Shown here: piece by piece, positions 41,754 to 49,314 of the stretch | Layout of the letters: each line of letters opens with the position of its first letter | Numbering within the stretch: the first letter of the stretch is position 1 | Assembly: GCF_021538895.1 (NCBI RefSeq) | Contig: NZ_JADDRL010000003.1 | Span: 124,001 to 188,000, forward strand | Source of the DNA: Streptomyces olivochromogenes | Lineage (GTDB): Bacteria; Actinomycetota; Actinomycetes; Streptomycetales; Streptomycetaceae | Direction: 5' to 3' | DNA: 64,000 nucleotides | The notes under the pieces: generated by a model | The model's input: the letters and a program-made list of their open reading frames with translations, nothing else | Databases searched by the model: none | What the model was told of the DNA's origin: nothing | Translations under genes and position numbers: made by a program

Positions 41754-42152
41754 CTACTCGGTCGGCTCTTCGAGCATCCTGGCCAGTACTCCGCGCTGCA
41801 GCGGCAGCACCTCCGTGTGCAGGTCGCGGCCCTTGCGGGTGAGGGCGACCCAGACGCCACGCCGGTCCTCCGCGCAGACGGACCGCTCCACCAGGCCCTC
41901 CCGCTCCAGGCGTCCGATGAGCCGGGACAGCGCGCTCTGGCTGAGATGGACCCGCCCCACCAGGTTCTGCACGCGGCACTGGTCACCCTCCCGGAGCGAC
42001 TCGGAGGCCAGGATGTCGAGCACCTCGAAGTCGCTCGCGCCCAGCCCGTGCGGGTGCAGTGCCCGGTCGATCTCGCACATCGTGCGCGCGTGCACCGACA
42101 GGATGTCCCGCCAGCGCTGCTCCAGCAGGCCCTCGGCCGTCTTGACTGCCAT
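41754..42152 (-). CDS. MarR-family transcriptional regulator
   Basis: 132 residues from ATG 42152. Winged-helix core: LGASDFEVLDILASESLREG, then RVHLSQSALSRLIGRLEREG and LVERSVCAEDRRGVWVALT, the MarR DxRxxxxxLT wing. Short, without extra domains. It converges with the pqqB-like gene and is followed upstream by a VOC gene on the same strand 72 bp away. A stress or phenolic-ligand repressor is typical; Cys118 in VCAED could be redox-active, which is only a suggestion. Confidence 0.9.
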   Translation of the reverse strand: MAVKTAEGLLEQRWRDILSVHARTMCEIDRALHPHGLGASDFEVLDILASESLREGDQCRVQNLVGRVHLSQSALSRLIGRLEREGLVERSVCAEDRRGVWVALTRKGRDLHTEVLPLQRGVLARMLEEPTE

Positions 42153-42224
42153 ACCCGCACGGTAACACCGATTCAGCCAATTGTTGAGCGTGCAACTAGT
42201 GCGGGTGTGGGCGGTCGTCGGGCC

Positions 42225-42575
42225 TCAGGCCACCGGGTCCTGGATGAGGCCCAGCAGGTTGCCGTCGGCGTCCTTCACGGAGGCGATCAGCTTGCCGCCG
42301 CCGACGTCCGTCACGTCCTGGAGCGTCTCGGCGCCGGCCTCCAGCAGGGCCGCGAGCCGGGTCCGGATGTCGGAGACGTGCCAGTACGGAACCGGCCCGG
42401 TCATGCCCTTGGCGTGGCCGTTCGGGTCGAGACCGATCTCCTGCCCGGCGGCCCGGAAGCCGACGTAGTACGGCGCGTCGGCATAGGGCTCTACACCCAG
42501 CGCGGCGGTGAACAGGGCCTTCGCCTGGTCCAGGTCCTTGACGGGGTAGATGATCGTCTGCAGGCCGGTGGTCAT
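42225..42575 (-). CDS. VOC-family (glyoxalase-like) protein
   Basis: 116 residues from ATG 42575, with GAAGGAG at correct spacing; a GTG at 42584 is less likely. The paired beta-alpha-beta-beta-beta modules of the vicinal-oxygen-chelate fold are seen in QTIIYPVKDLDQAKALFTAA and KLIASVKDADGNLLGLIQDP. The terminal DxxGNxxGL segment usually carries one metal ligand (Glu), here replaced by Gln or Asp, so metal binding is uncertain. Could be a resistance or detoxification protein. Confidence 0.85.
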   Translation of the reverse strand: MTTGLQTIIYPVKDLDQAKALFTAALGVEPYADAPYYVGFRAAGQEIGLDPNGHAKGMTGPVPYWHVSDIRTRLAALLEAGAETLQDVTDVGGGKLIASVKDADGNLLGLIQDPVA

Positions 42576-42891
42576 GGAACTCACTCCTTCGCGGGATGGA
42601 CGCCGACACGTTCCGTCGGCGCTTTCACGCTAGGTCCTGCGACCACGCCACGGCTTCTCCGATCCTGACCGCTTGCCACCCACTTCGGCCATCGCCGAGC
42701 CCGCGCCGACCGGGCCCGGCCGTACGGGGGCGGCCGGGCCCTTCCGCCTGTTCCGGCCGCCGGGGGTGAACGGGCCCCCGTCATGGGGCCGTTCGGTCCC
42801 GGACAAGGGCCGCGGAGTCCCGGGCGTGGCGGCTTCGAGTGCGGGACAGTGGGAATGCGGGTTACGAGGAGGCTCGGACGGAGGCGACGAG
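42576..42891. other. Divergent gap with two hairpins
   Basis: This 316-bp gap holds no recognisable gene. GGGCCCGGCCG (42712-42722) pairs with CGGCCGGGCCC (42731-42741), and AACGGGCCCC (42769-42778) pairs with GGGGCCGTT (42785-42793) with one bulge. The flanking genes point away from each other, so these are not ordinary terminators of either; they would lie in the leader of the HTH gene or upstream of both promoters. Confidence 0.6.
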
Positions 42892-43179
42892 ATGCTGAGG
42901 ACTCCCGTCGGTGACAGGCGCCTGGACATCCTGGAGTGGCTGAAGGACCCGGCTGCCCACTTCCCGTCCCAACGGCACGCCGACCCCGCCGAGGACGGCG
43001 TCACCGCGCGGGCGGTCGCCGCCAAGCTGGGCGTGTCCCGCCGCGTCGCCGACACCCACCTCGGCCTCCTCACCCGCATCGGCCTGCTCCGCACCAAGAA
43101 GATCCGGCACCGCACGTATTACCGGCGCGACGAGGTCCGCATCGCCGAGGTGGCCCGGATGTTCGAGAAGGGCTGGTAG
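42892..43179 (+). CDS. Small winged-helix (ArsR-like) regulator
   Basis: 95 residues from ATG 42892, preceded by GGAGG-like sequence at 42878-42884. DRRLDILEWLKDPAAHFPSQ starts it, then TARAVAAKLGVSRRVADTHL and GLLTRIGLLRTKKIRHRTYY form an ArsR-type helix-turn-helix and wing, closing with VARMFEKGW. No metal-binding Cys pair. Such small HTH proteins in Streptomyces are often near polyketide or efflux genes. The stop lies inside a 9-bp tandem repeat. Confidence 0.85.
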   Translation: MLRTPVGDRRLDILEWLKDPAAHFPSQRHADPAEDGVTARAVAAKLGVSRRVADTHLGLLTRIGLLRTKKIRHRTYYRRDEVRIAEVARMFEKGW

Positions 43180-43206
43180 GGCTCGTAGGGCTGATGGGGC
43201 TGGTGG
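43171..43206. repeat. 9-bp tandem repeat spanning the HTH gene stop
   Basis: Units GGCTGGTAG, GGCTCGTAG, GGCTGATGG and GGCTGGTGG run from 43171 to 43206. The first contains the real TAG stop and the second repeats it in frame, so readthrough of one stop meets another. Confidence 0.8.
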
Positions 43207-43393
43207 GGGAGCGGGCCCGGCTCGGCCGCCTGCCGCGGGGGCGCTGACCGAGCTGCGGTACCCGCTCGGCGTGCTGGAGGCGATCGGCTCACGAACGCGA
43301 TGAAGTACGCGAAGTGACCCCGGTGGACACCCGACGGTAACCTGTGCCCCGGCCGCGAGCGCTCGGCAGGGGCCGAACAGGAGACGTACGAGG

Positions 43394-43849
43394 ATGACCG
43401 CCCCGGAAGCAGAGAGCCTCCGTGTCCGGCCCACCCCACCACGCCAGTCGGCCTGGCGCGCACAGCTACCGGTCGTGGGGGTGGTCGCACTCGGCGGGGC
43501 CCTCGGTGCCACCGCCCGTTATGCCCTCTCCCTGGCCTGGCCCACCTCGGTCGGCGGCTTCCCGTGGGCCACCTTCCTGATCAACGTCGCCGGCTGCGCC
43601 GTGATGGGCGTGCTCATGGTGCTCATCACCGAGGCGTGGACCGTCAACCGACTGGTGCGCCCCTTCCTCGGCACCGGCGTGCTCGGCGGCTTCACCACGT
43701 TCTCGACGTACGCCGTCGACGTGCAGCAGCTCGCCGACGACGGCCACCCGGCCCAGGCGCTCGCCTACCTCGCCGCGACCCCCCTCGCGGCGCTCACGGC
43801 GGTCTGGCTCGCGTCGGCCACGGCCCGCCGCGTCCTGTCCGGGAGGTGA
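43394..43849 (+). CDS. crcB: CrcB/Fluc fluoride channel subunit 1
   Basis: 151 residues with four hydrophobic helices. Family signatures: [40 protein letters not shown] and [20 protein letters not shown], the last containing the TFST pore motif. An N-terminal tail of about 30 polar residues precedes helix 1. Fluc channels export fluoride as antiparallel dimers; when two genes are adjacent, as here, the products form a heterodimer of opposite topology. No fluoride riboswitch was recognised upstream. Confidence 0.93.
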   Translation: MTAPEAESLRVRPTPPRQSAWRAQLPVVGVVALGGALGATARYALSLAWPTSVGGFPWATFLINVAGCAVMGVLMVLITEAWTVNRLVRPFLGTGVLGGFTTFSTYAVDVQQLADDGHPAQALAYLAATPLAALTAVWLASATARRVLSGR

Positions 43850-43935
43850 CGGCGACCGGGCTCGCCCGCCATGTCGCTCGGCGCGAGCGAGGCGGATGAA
43901 TCGGGCGAAACGGTCACGGGAGGTAAGAAGTCGTT

Positions 43936-44310
43936 GTGAACTGGCTGTTGGTCGTACTGGGGGCCGTGGTCGGCGCCCCGCTGCGCTATCTGACCGACCG
44001 CGCCGTCCAGTCGCGGCACGACTCGGCCTTCCCCTGGGGCACTTTCGTGGTGAATGTCACCGGCTGTCTCGTTCTCGGCCTGCTGACCGGCGCGGTCTCC
44101 GTGGGCGCGGCCGACGCCCACCTGCGGCTTGTGGTGGGCACCGGGCTGTGCGGGGCCCTGACCACCTACTCGACGTTCTCGTACGAGACGCTGAAGCTGA
44201 CCGAGACCGGTGCGGGGCTCTACGCTGCGGCCAACGTCGTCGCGAGCGTGACGGCGGGTCTGGGTGCGGCCGTCGGCGGCGTGGCGCTCGCCGAGGTGTT
44301 CTGGACGTAG
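43936..44310 (+). CDS. crcB: CrcB/Fluc fluoride channel subunit 2
   Basis: 124 residues from GTG 43936. Family signatures: VVLGAVVGAPLRYLTDRAVQ, FPWGTFVVNVTGCLVLGLLT and GTGLCGALTTYSTFSYETLK. It lacks the polar N-terminal tail of subunit 1 and starts almost directly with helix 1, consistent with opposite membrane topology. Follows the first crcB gene by 86 bp on the same strand. Predicted partner of subunit 1 in a heterodimeric fluoride channel. Confidence 0.93.
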   Translation: MNWLLVVLGAVVGAPLRYLTDRAVQSRHDSAFPWGTFVVNVTGCLVLGLLTGAVSVGAADAHLRLVVGTGLCGALTTYSTFSYETLKLTETGAGLYAAANVVASVTAGLGAAVGGVALAEVFWT

Positions 44311-44370
44311 GCACATCGCGGATGTCCGGGCATACTTGGTCCGTCTACAGCGCTGTCGACCAAGTCTCCG

Positions 44371-44460
44371 GAAGGCCGGGCCTTCGGGAGACCGGCCTCC
44401 GGAAGGCCGGACCTCGCAAGTCGGGCCTTTGGCAGACCGGTCCGCGCAAGGCATCCTCGG
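44371..44460. repeat. Six-unit 15-bp tandem repeat
   Basis: Six consecutive 15-bp units from 44371 share a core of CCGG(N)CCT with GAAGG or related flanks: GAAGGCCGGGCCTTC, GGGAGACCGGCCTCC, GGAAGGCCGGACCTC, GCAAGTCGGGCCTTT, GGCAGACCGGTCCGC, GCAAGGCATCCTCGG. The period equals five codons. On the minus strand the frames read like degenerate pentapeptide repeats (LARTG-LPKAR-LARSG-LPEAG). It lies in the 258-bp gap before uppP. Confidence 0.8.
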
Positions 44461-44568
44461 AAGGCCGCACCGCCAGCACATCGCCCCTCACCACGCCGCA
44501 CCCCAGAACACCGCACCCCCCGCAGAAGACCACACCGCCCGAAGACCATCTCGTCAGAACTGGATCCT

Positions 44569-45405
44569 ATGAGCGCCATCTCCGTCGGTCAGGCCGTCGT
44601 CCTCGGAGTCGTCGAGGGGGTGACCGAATTCCTCCCCGTGTCCTCCACCGGTCACCTCAAGATCACCGAGGGGCTCATGGGCATCCCCGTCGACGACAAG
44701 TCCGTCGTCGGGTTCTCGGCGGTCATCCAGGTCGGCGCCATCGCCGCCGTGCTCGTGTACTTCTTCAAGGACATCGTGCGGATCGTCTCCGCCTGGGGCC
44801 GTGGCCTGCGCAACCGTGAGGAGCGCCAGCACCACGACTACAAGTTCGCCTGGTGGGTCATCTACGCGACGATCCCGATCGTCCTGGTGGGCCTGGCCGC
44901 CAAGGATCTCATCGACGGTCCGCTGGCCTCGCTCTGGGTGGTCGCGGGCTCGCTGATCGTCGGCAGTGGTGTGATGTGGGCGGCGGACCAGATGGGCCGC
45001 CACAAGCGTGGTGAGGACGACACCTCGTTCAAGGACGCGATGCTGGTCGGCTGCTCGCAGATCCTCGCCCTGCTCTTCCCCGGCTTCTCCCGCTCCGGCG
45101 CCACCATGTCCACCGCGCTCATCCTGGACCTGGACCGCGTCGCCGCCACCCGCCTCTCCTTCTTCCTCGGCATCCCGGCCCTGACCGGCGCCGGCCTGTA
45201 CGAGCTCAAGGACGCCCTCGGCGCCGGCGTGGGCGCCGCCCCGCTGGTCGTCGGCACGGTGGTCTCCTTCGTCGTCGCCTACGCCTCCATCGCCTGGCTG
45301 CTGAAGTTCGTCGCCAAGCACTCCTTCAACGCCTTCGTGATCTACCGGATCGTGGTGGGCCTGGCGCTCTTCGGGCTGCTGGCCGGCGGGGTCATCGGCA
45401 GCTGA
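44569..45405 (+). CDS. uppP: Undecaprenyl-diphosphate phosphatase (BacA/UppP)
   Basis: 278 residues, about eight hydrophobic helices. The two catalytic signatures are intact: EGVTEFLPVSSTGHL and PGFSRSGATMSTAL, each supplying residues to the pyrophosphatase site. It dephosphorylates undecaprenyl diphosphate to recycle the lipid carrier for cell-wall synthesis, and extra copies confer bacitracin resistance. The GC-rich gap upstream, with the 15-bp repeat, probably holds its promoter; a strong hairpin with a T-rich tail follows the stop. Confidence 0.95.
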   Translation: MSAISVGQAVVLGVVEGVTEFLPVSSTGHLKITEGLMGIPVDDKSVVGFSAVIQVGAIAAVLVYFFKDIVRIVSAWGRGLRNREERQHHDYKFAWWVIYATIPIVLVGLAAKDLIDGPLASLWVVAGSLIVGSGVMWAADQMGRHKRGEDDTSFKDAMLVGCSQILALLFPGFSRSGATMSTALILDLDRVAATRLSFFLGIPALTGAGLYELKDALGAGVGAAPLVVGTVVSFVVAYASIAWLLKFVAKHSFNAFVIYRIVVGLALFGLLAGGVIGS

Positions 45406-45421
45406 GCGACTCCGCTCCCGA

Positions 45422-45461
45422 CACGGGGTGTGATGCCTGCATTCAGGCGTCGCACCCCGTG
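45422..45461 (+). terminator. Terminator after uppP
   Basis: CACGGGGTGTGATGCCTG (45422-45439) pairs with CAGGCGTCGCACCCCGTG (45444-45461) with only two imperfect positions and a four-base loop, followed by AATGTTTTCTTTCC. This is an intrinsic terminator with an unusually U-rich tail for Streptomyces. Confidence 0.88.
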
Positions 45462-45482
45462 AATGTTTTCTTTCCGCCGGTC

Positions 45483-45545
45483 TTGACAGTTCCCTTCCGC
45501 AGCCCGCAGGATCGCTCCCGTGAACCTGTCAGACAGCCAGACAGG
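45483..45545 (+). promoter_or_regulatory. Leaderless promoter and operator of the gntR gene
   Basis: TTGACA (45483-45488) and CAGGAT (45507-45512) are spaced 18 bp. Transcription would start about seven bases later, at or next to GTG 45520, giving a leaderless mRNA. CCTGTC (45525-45530) and GACAGG (45540-45545) form a 6-bp dyad over the first codons, with CTGTCAGACAG nested inside: a likely autoregulatory operator. Confidence 0.65.
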
Positions 45546-46251
45546 TGGCCGGGCCCCACGGCGCGTCAGCGCCATGGAAGCGGTGCTCGCCCACCTCCGC
45601 GGAGCCATCGAGCGCGGCGAGTACGCCATCGGCGACAAGCTGCCCTCCGAGGCGGAGCTCTGCCGCACCCTTGAGGTCTCCCGGCCCGTGCTCCGCGAGG
45701 CCCTGCGGGCGCTGCAGACGATGGGCCTGACCGTCTCCCGGACCGGCAAGGGCACCTTCGTCGTGGCCGGCGCCGTCGAAGACCCCACCTTCGGCGACTA
45801 CGCGGCCAGCGATCTGCTGGAGGTGCGCCGCCACATCGAGATCCCGGTGGCCGGGTACGCGGCCGCGCGCCGTACGCCCGAGAACCTGGACCACCTGGCC
45901 CATCTGCTGGAGCGGATGGAGCGGGAGACGGACACCACCGCCTGGGTCGCGATGGACACCCTCTTCCACCTCGCCGTGGCCGAGGCCGCCCAGAACCCGG
46001 TGTTCCGCAGGGTCATCGAGGAGATCCGCGACGCACTGGCGCGTCAGTCGGCCTTCCTCAACGAGCTCGGCGGTCGCCGCGAGCAGTCCAACCGGGAGCA
46101 CCGGGCGATCGTCGAGGCGCTGGTCGACGGCTGCGAGCACGACGCGGTCCAGGCCATGAGCCACCACCTCGACCGCGTCGAGACGACCCTCACCGACATC
46201 GTGCGCCCCACACGGGCGGACACCCCCACGGAAGGCGGGCCCGAGGCGTGA
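45520..46251 (+). CDS. GntR/FadR-family regulator of the Asn/Asp/Gln utilisation genes
   Basis: 243 residues from GTG 45520, chosen because a strong promoter places the transcript start there; ATG 45574 is the next choice. Winged HTH: ERGEYAIGDKLPSEAELCRT, then LEVSRPVLREALRALQTMGL. The C-terminal helical FCD domain has ADTLFHLAVAEAAQNPVFRR-type metal-binding His (MDTLFHLAVAEA and NREHRAIVEAL). FCD regulators sense small carboxylic or amino acids. Downstream are a permease remnant, asparaginase, aspartate ammonia-lyase and glutaminase, so aspartate or asparagine is the likely ligand. Confidence 0.9.
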   Translation: MNLSDSQTGGRAPRRVSAMEAVLAHLRGAIERGEYAIGDKLPSEAELCRTLEVSRPVLREALRALQTMGLTVSRTGKGTFVVAGAVEDPTFGDYAASDLLEVRRHIEIPVAGYAAARRTPENLDHLAHLLERMERETDTTAWVAMDTLFHLAVAEAAQNPVFRRVIEEIRDALARQSAFLNELGGRREQSNREHRAIVEALVDGCEHDAVQAMSHHLDRVETTLTDIVRPTRADTPTEGGPEA

Positions 46252-46550
46252 GCGAGCAGTCCCTCATCCGCCGACGCGTTCCAGATCGTCCTGAACTCCG
46301 TCACCTGCTCCTCCGGCACACGATCCAGCAGGGCGAGCTCACCCGGCCCGGCCACCGACTGCCGGGTTCCCCCTGGACCGAACGCGTGACGCCGGCCTTC
46401 CCGGCCGCCGTCCTGGTCCTCATGTACGCCGACGGCGGCGCCGGCAGCACCACCGTGCTGTGCCTGCCGCTGATCGTCGGAGCGCTGGTCGCGGGCTGGT
46501 ACGCCATCCGCGGCCGTGTGGCGCGCAAGTCCACCGGAGCCGACGCGTGA
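46248..46550 (+). pseudogene. Amino-acid permease remnant (C-terminal end only)
   Basis: Starting at the gtgA overlap with gntR, the frame encodes 100 residues. The last 65 match the C-terminal end of APC-family amino-acid (asparagine-type) permeases: TRPGHRLPGSPWTERVTPAF, then AAVLVLMYADGGAG and LPLIVGALVAGWYAIRGRVA. In another frame just upstream, DAFQIVLNSV resembles an earlier permease helix. The first nine or so membrane helices are missing. The position between gntR and ansA-type genes is where a functional permease would sit. Confidence 0.65.
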
Positions 46551-46594
46551 AACCCGCGCCGGTCCACTTCCACCCACCAGTGATCCGGGCAGTC

Positions 46595-47611
46595 ATGTAC
46601 AGCAGTTCACCCGCGGACGCACCCCTTGTCCGTGAGCCCCTCCACGCTCCCGTCGCCCACCTGATACGCGGCGGGGTCGTGGAGGGCATCCACTACGGTT
46701 CCGTCGTCGTCCTCGGTGCCGACGGCCAGGTGCAGTTCCAGCTCGGCGACATCGAGGCCGCCTTCTACCCGCGCTCCGCCCTCAAGCCCGTGCAGGCCGT
46801 GGCCATGCTGCGGGCCGGGCTGCCGCTCGACGGCGACCTGCTGTCGCTGGCGGCGGCGAGCCACTCCGGCGAGGAACGCCACCTCGCCGGCACCCGGCGG
46901 ATACTTCAGCTGGCCGGCCTCGCCGAGGACGACCTGCGCAACGTCCCCGACATGCCCTTCGACCCGGTCGTCCGGGACGCCTGGGTGCGCGAGGGCCGAC
47001 CGCCCTCCCGCCTCGCCCAGAACTGCTCCGGCAAGCACGCGGCCATGCTCTGGACCGCGAAGCTGGGCGGCTGGTCGCTGGACGACTACCTCGACCCGGC
47101 CCACCCCCTCCAGCAGGCGATCGCGGCGACGGTCGAGGACCTCACCGGGCAGCGCGTCGCCCGGGTGACCGTCGACGGCTGCGGCGCCCCGCTGTTCTCC
47201 ATCTCCCTGCACGGCCTGGCCCGGGCCCTCGCGCGCATCACCACGGCCGCGCCCGGCACCCCCGAGGCCCGGGTCGCGGACGCGATGCGCGCACACGCCG
47301 AGATGGCCTCCGGCGCCGGCCGGGACGTGGCCGCGCTGATGCGCGCCGTGCCCGGGCTGCTCGCCAAGGACGGCTTCGAGGGCGTCCAGGTCGCCGCCCT
47401 GCCCGACGGCCGGGCCGTCGCCGTCAAGATCGCCGACGGCGCGAACCGCGCCCGCGTCCCGGTGGCCGCGTCCGCCCTCGCCCGGGCCGGCGTCGACCCC
47501 GCCCTGCTCACCGAGTTCGCGGGCGAACTCCTGCTCGGCGGCGGGCAACCGGTCGGCAGCGTCCGTCCGGTGCGCGCCCTGGACACGGTGCCGCTGACGG
47601 CCTGCGCGTAG
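46595..47611 (+). CDS. Asparaginase (asparaginase II family)
   Basis: 338 residues from ATG 46595. It belongs to the bacterial asparaginase family first seen in Rhizobium (COG4448), not the common EcAII fold. Motifs: APVAHLIRGGVVEGIHYGSV, YPRSALKPVQAVAMLRAG, AASHSGEERHLAGTRRI and LAQNCSGKHAAMLWTAKLGG, with the conserved Ser-Gly-Lys-His. The substrate, asparagine, is hydrolysed to aspartate and ammonia in the cytosol. It sits between the GntR regulator with permease remnant and aspartate ammonia-lyase, forming an asparagine-to-fumarate route. A copy of its 3' end is duplicated downstream. Confidence 0.88.
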   Translation: MYSSSPADAPLVREPLHAPVAHLIRGGVVEGIHYGSVVVLGADGQVQFQLGDIEAAFYPRSALKPVQAVAMLRAGLPLDGDLLSLAAASHSGEERHLAGTRRILQLAGLAEDDLRNVPDMPFDPVVRDAWVREGRPPSRLAQNCSGKHAAMLWTAKLGGWSLDDYLDPAHPLQQAIAATVEDLTGQRVARVTVDGCGAPLFSISLHGLARALARITTAAPGTPEARVADAMRAHAEMASGAGRDVAALMRAVPGLLAKDGFEGVQVAALPDGRAVAVKIADGANRARVPVAASALARAGVDPALLTEFAGELLLGGGQPVGSVRPVRALDTVPLTACA

Positions 47612-47817
47612 GGCTCCGCCGGTTCGACCGGTTCTTTGTCCGCGGGTCGTCCGTCTCTGTCCGCGGGTCGTGCGTGGCTGGTCGCGCCGTTCCCCGCGCC
47701 CCTTTGGGGGTGCTCGTCCGCTGATGGCCTGTGCGTAGGGCTCCGCTGGTTCGACCGGTTCTTGGTCTGCGGGTCGTGCGTGGCTGGTCGCGCCGTTCCC
47801 CGCGCCCCTTTGGGGCG
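47591..47817. repeat. About 100-bp direct repeat including the asparaginase stop and a Streptomyces-type intergenic element
   Basis: Copy 1 starts at 47591 and copy 2 at 47718. Both contain CCGCTGA(C/T)GGCCTG, the TAG stop context, TTCGACCGGTTCTT, and end in CGTGCGTGGCTGGTCGCG then CCGTTCCCCGCGCCCCTTTG. Copy 1 has an extra 20 bp or so (a repeated TGTCCGCGGGTCGT). The GTTCCCCGCGCCCCTTTGG end resembles a widespread Streptomyces intergenic repeat. Confidence 0.85.
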
Positions 47818-47851
47818 CTTGTCCTCACCCCCAGAAAGAGGCCGCACCCTC

Positions 47852-49264
47852 ATGACGACCGCCGCCACTCGTAGTGAGCACGACCTGCTCGGGGACCGCG
47901 ACGTCCCCGCCGACGCGTACTGGGGCGTGCACACGCTGCGCGCCACGGAGAACTTCGCCATCACCGGCACCCCGATCTCCGCCTACCCGCACCTGATCGA
48001 CGCCCTGGCCGCCGTCAAGGAGGCCGCCGCCCTCGCCAACGAGGAACTCGGCCTGCTGGAGCCGAAGAAGGCGGCCGCGATCGTCGCCGCCTGCCGGGAG
48101 ATCCGGGCCGGCGAGTTGCACGACCAGTTCGTCGTGGACGTCATCCAGGGCGGGGCCGGCACCTCGACGAACATGAACGCGAACGAGGTCATCGCCAACC
48201 GGGCGCTGGAACTGCTCGGCCACGAGAAGGGGCAGTACCGGTACCTGCACCCCAACGAGGACGTCAACCTCGGCCAGTCCACCAACGACGTCTACCCGAC
48301 CGCCGTCAAGGTCGCGACCGTCTTCGCCGTGCGCGGGCTGCTCAAGGCGATGGCCGTGCTCCAGGACACCTTCGCCCGCAAGGCCGTCGAGTTCCGCGAC
48401 GTCCTGAAGATGGGACGCACCCAGCTGCAGGACGCGGTGCCGATGACGCTGGGGCAGGAGTTCTCGGCGTATGCCGTCATGCTCGACGAGGACCGCAGCC
48501 GGCTCGCCGAGGCGGTCGAGCTGATCCACGAGATCAACCTGGGCGCCACCGCGATCGGCACCGGGCTCAACGCCCCCGCCGGATACGCCGAGTCCGCCCG
48601 CCGCCACCTCGCCGACATCACCGGGCTGCCCCTGGTGACCGCGGCCAACCTGGTCGAGGCGACCCAGGACTGCGGCGCCTTCGTCCAGATGTCCGGCGTG
48701 CTCAAGCGGATCGCCGTGAAGCTCTCCAAGAGCTGCAACGACCTGCGCCTGCTGTCCTCCGGTCCGCGCGCGGGCCTCGGCGAGATCAACCTGCCGCCGG
48801 TGCAGGCCGGTTCGAGCATCATGCCCGGCAAGGTGAACCCCGTGATCCCCGAGGTGGTCAACCAGGTCGCCTTCGAGGTGATCGGCAACGACGTCGCCAT
48901 CACCATGGCCGCCGAGGCCGGACAGCTCCAGCTCAACGCCTTCGAGCCGATCATCCTGCACTCCCTCTCGGAGAGCATCACCCACCTGCGGAGCGCCTGC
49001 GTCACGCTCGCCGAGCGCTGCGTGGCCGGCATCACCGCCAACACGGCGGCGCTGCGCGCCACCGTGGAGAACTCCATCGGCCTGGTCACCGCCCTCAACC
49101 CGCACATCGGGTACACGGCGGCCACCGACATCGCCAAGGAGGCCCTCGCCACCGGCCGTGGGGTCGCCGAACTCGTCCTGGAGAAGGGCCTGTTGCCCGC
49201 CGAGACCCTCGCGGACCTGCTCCGCCCGGAGATCGTCGCGGGCAGCACCGCCCCAGCCGCCTGA
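47852..49264 (+). CDS. aspA: Aspartate ammonia-lyase
   Basis: 470 residues from ATG 47852. Fumarase/aspartase signatures: NEDVNLGQSTNDVYPTAVKV, DVLKMGRTQLQDAVPMTLGQ and the superfamily motif GSSIMPGKVNPVIPEVVNQV. It converts aspartate to fumarate and ammonia and feeds the TCA cycle. LGDRDVPADAYWGVHTLRA at the start favours aspartase over fumarase. Its product follows directly from the asparaginase reaction, so the two genes form one route under the upstream GntR regulator. The gap to asparaginase is filled by the 100-bp repeat, so expression of the two may be partly uncoupled. Confidence 0.93.
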   Translation: MTTAATRSEHDLLGDRDVPADAYWGVHTLRATENFAITGTPISAYPHLIDALAAVKEAAALANEELGLLEPKKAAAIVAACREIRAGELHDQFVVDVIQGGAGTSTNMNANEVIANRALELLGHEKGQYRYLHPNEDVNLGQSTNDVYPTAVKVATVFAVRGLLKAMAVLQDTFARKAVEFRDVLKMGRTQLQDAVPMTLGQEFSAYAVMLDEDRSRLAEAVELIHEINLGATAIGTGLNAPAGYAESARRHLADITGLPLVTAANLVEATQDCGAFVQMSGVLKRIAVKLSKSCNDLRLLSSGPRAGLGEINLPPVQAGSSIMPGKVNPVIPEVVNQVAFEVIGNDVAITMAAEAGQLQLNAFEPIILHSLSESITHLRSACVTLAERCVAGITANTAALRATVENSIGLVTALNPHIGYTAATDIAKEALATGRGVAELVLEKGLLPAETLADLLRPEIVAGSTAPAA

Positions 49265-49314
49265 CCTGCGTACACCCACCCGCGACCACGCGCCCGGACC
49301 GGCTCGGAGGCACA

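Noticed and set aside
43180..43393. Fluoride (crcB) riboswitch upstream of the CrcB pair
   Set aside because: I looked for the conserved pseudoknot and GGxGAT-like segments; only GGCGATCGG near 43274 is faintly similar and the rest does not fit. A covariance-model search would settle it.
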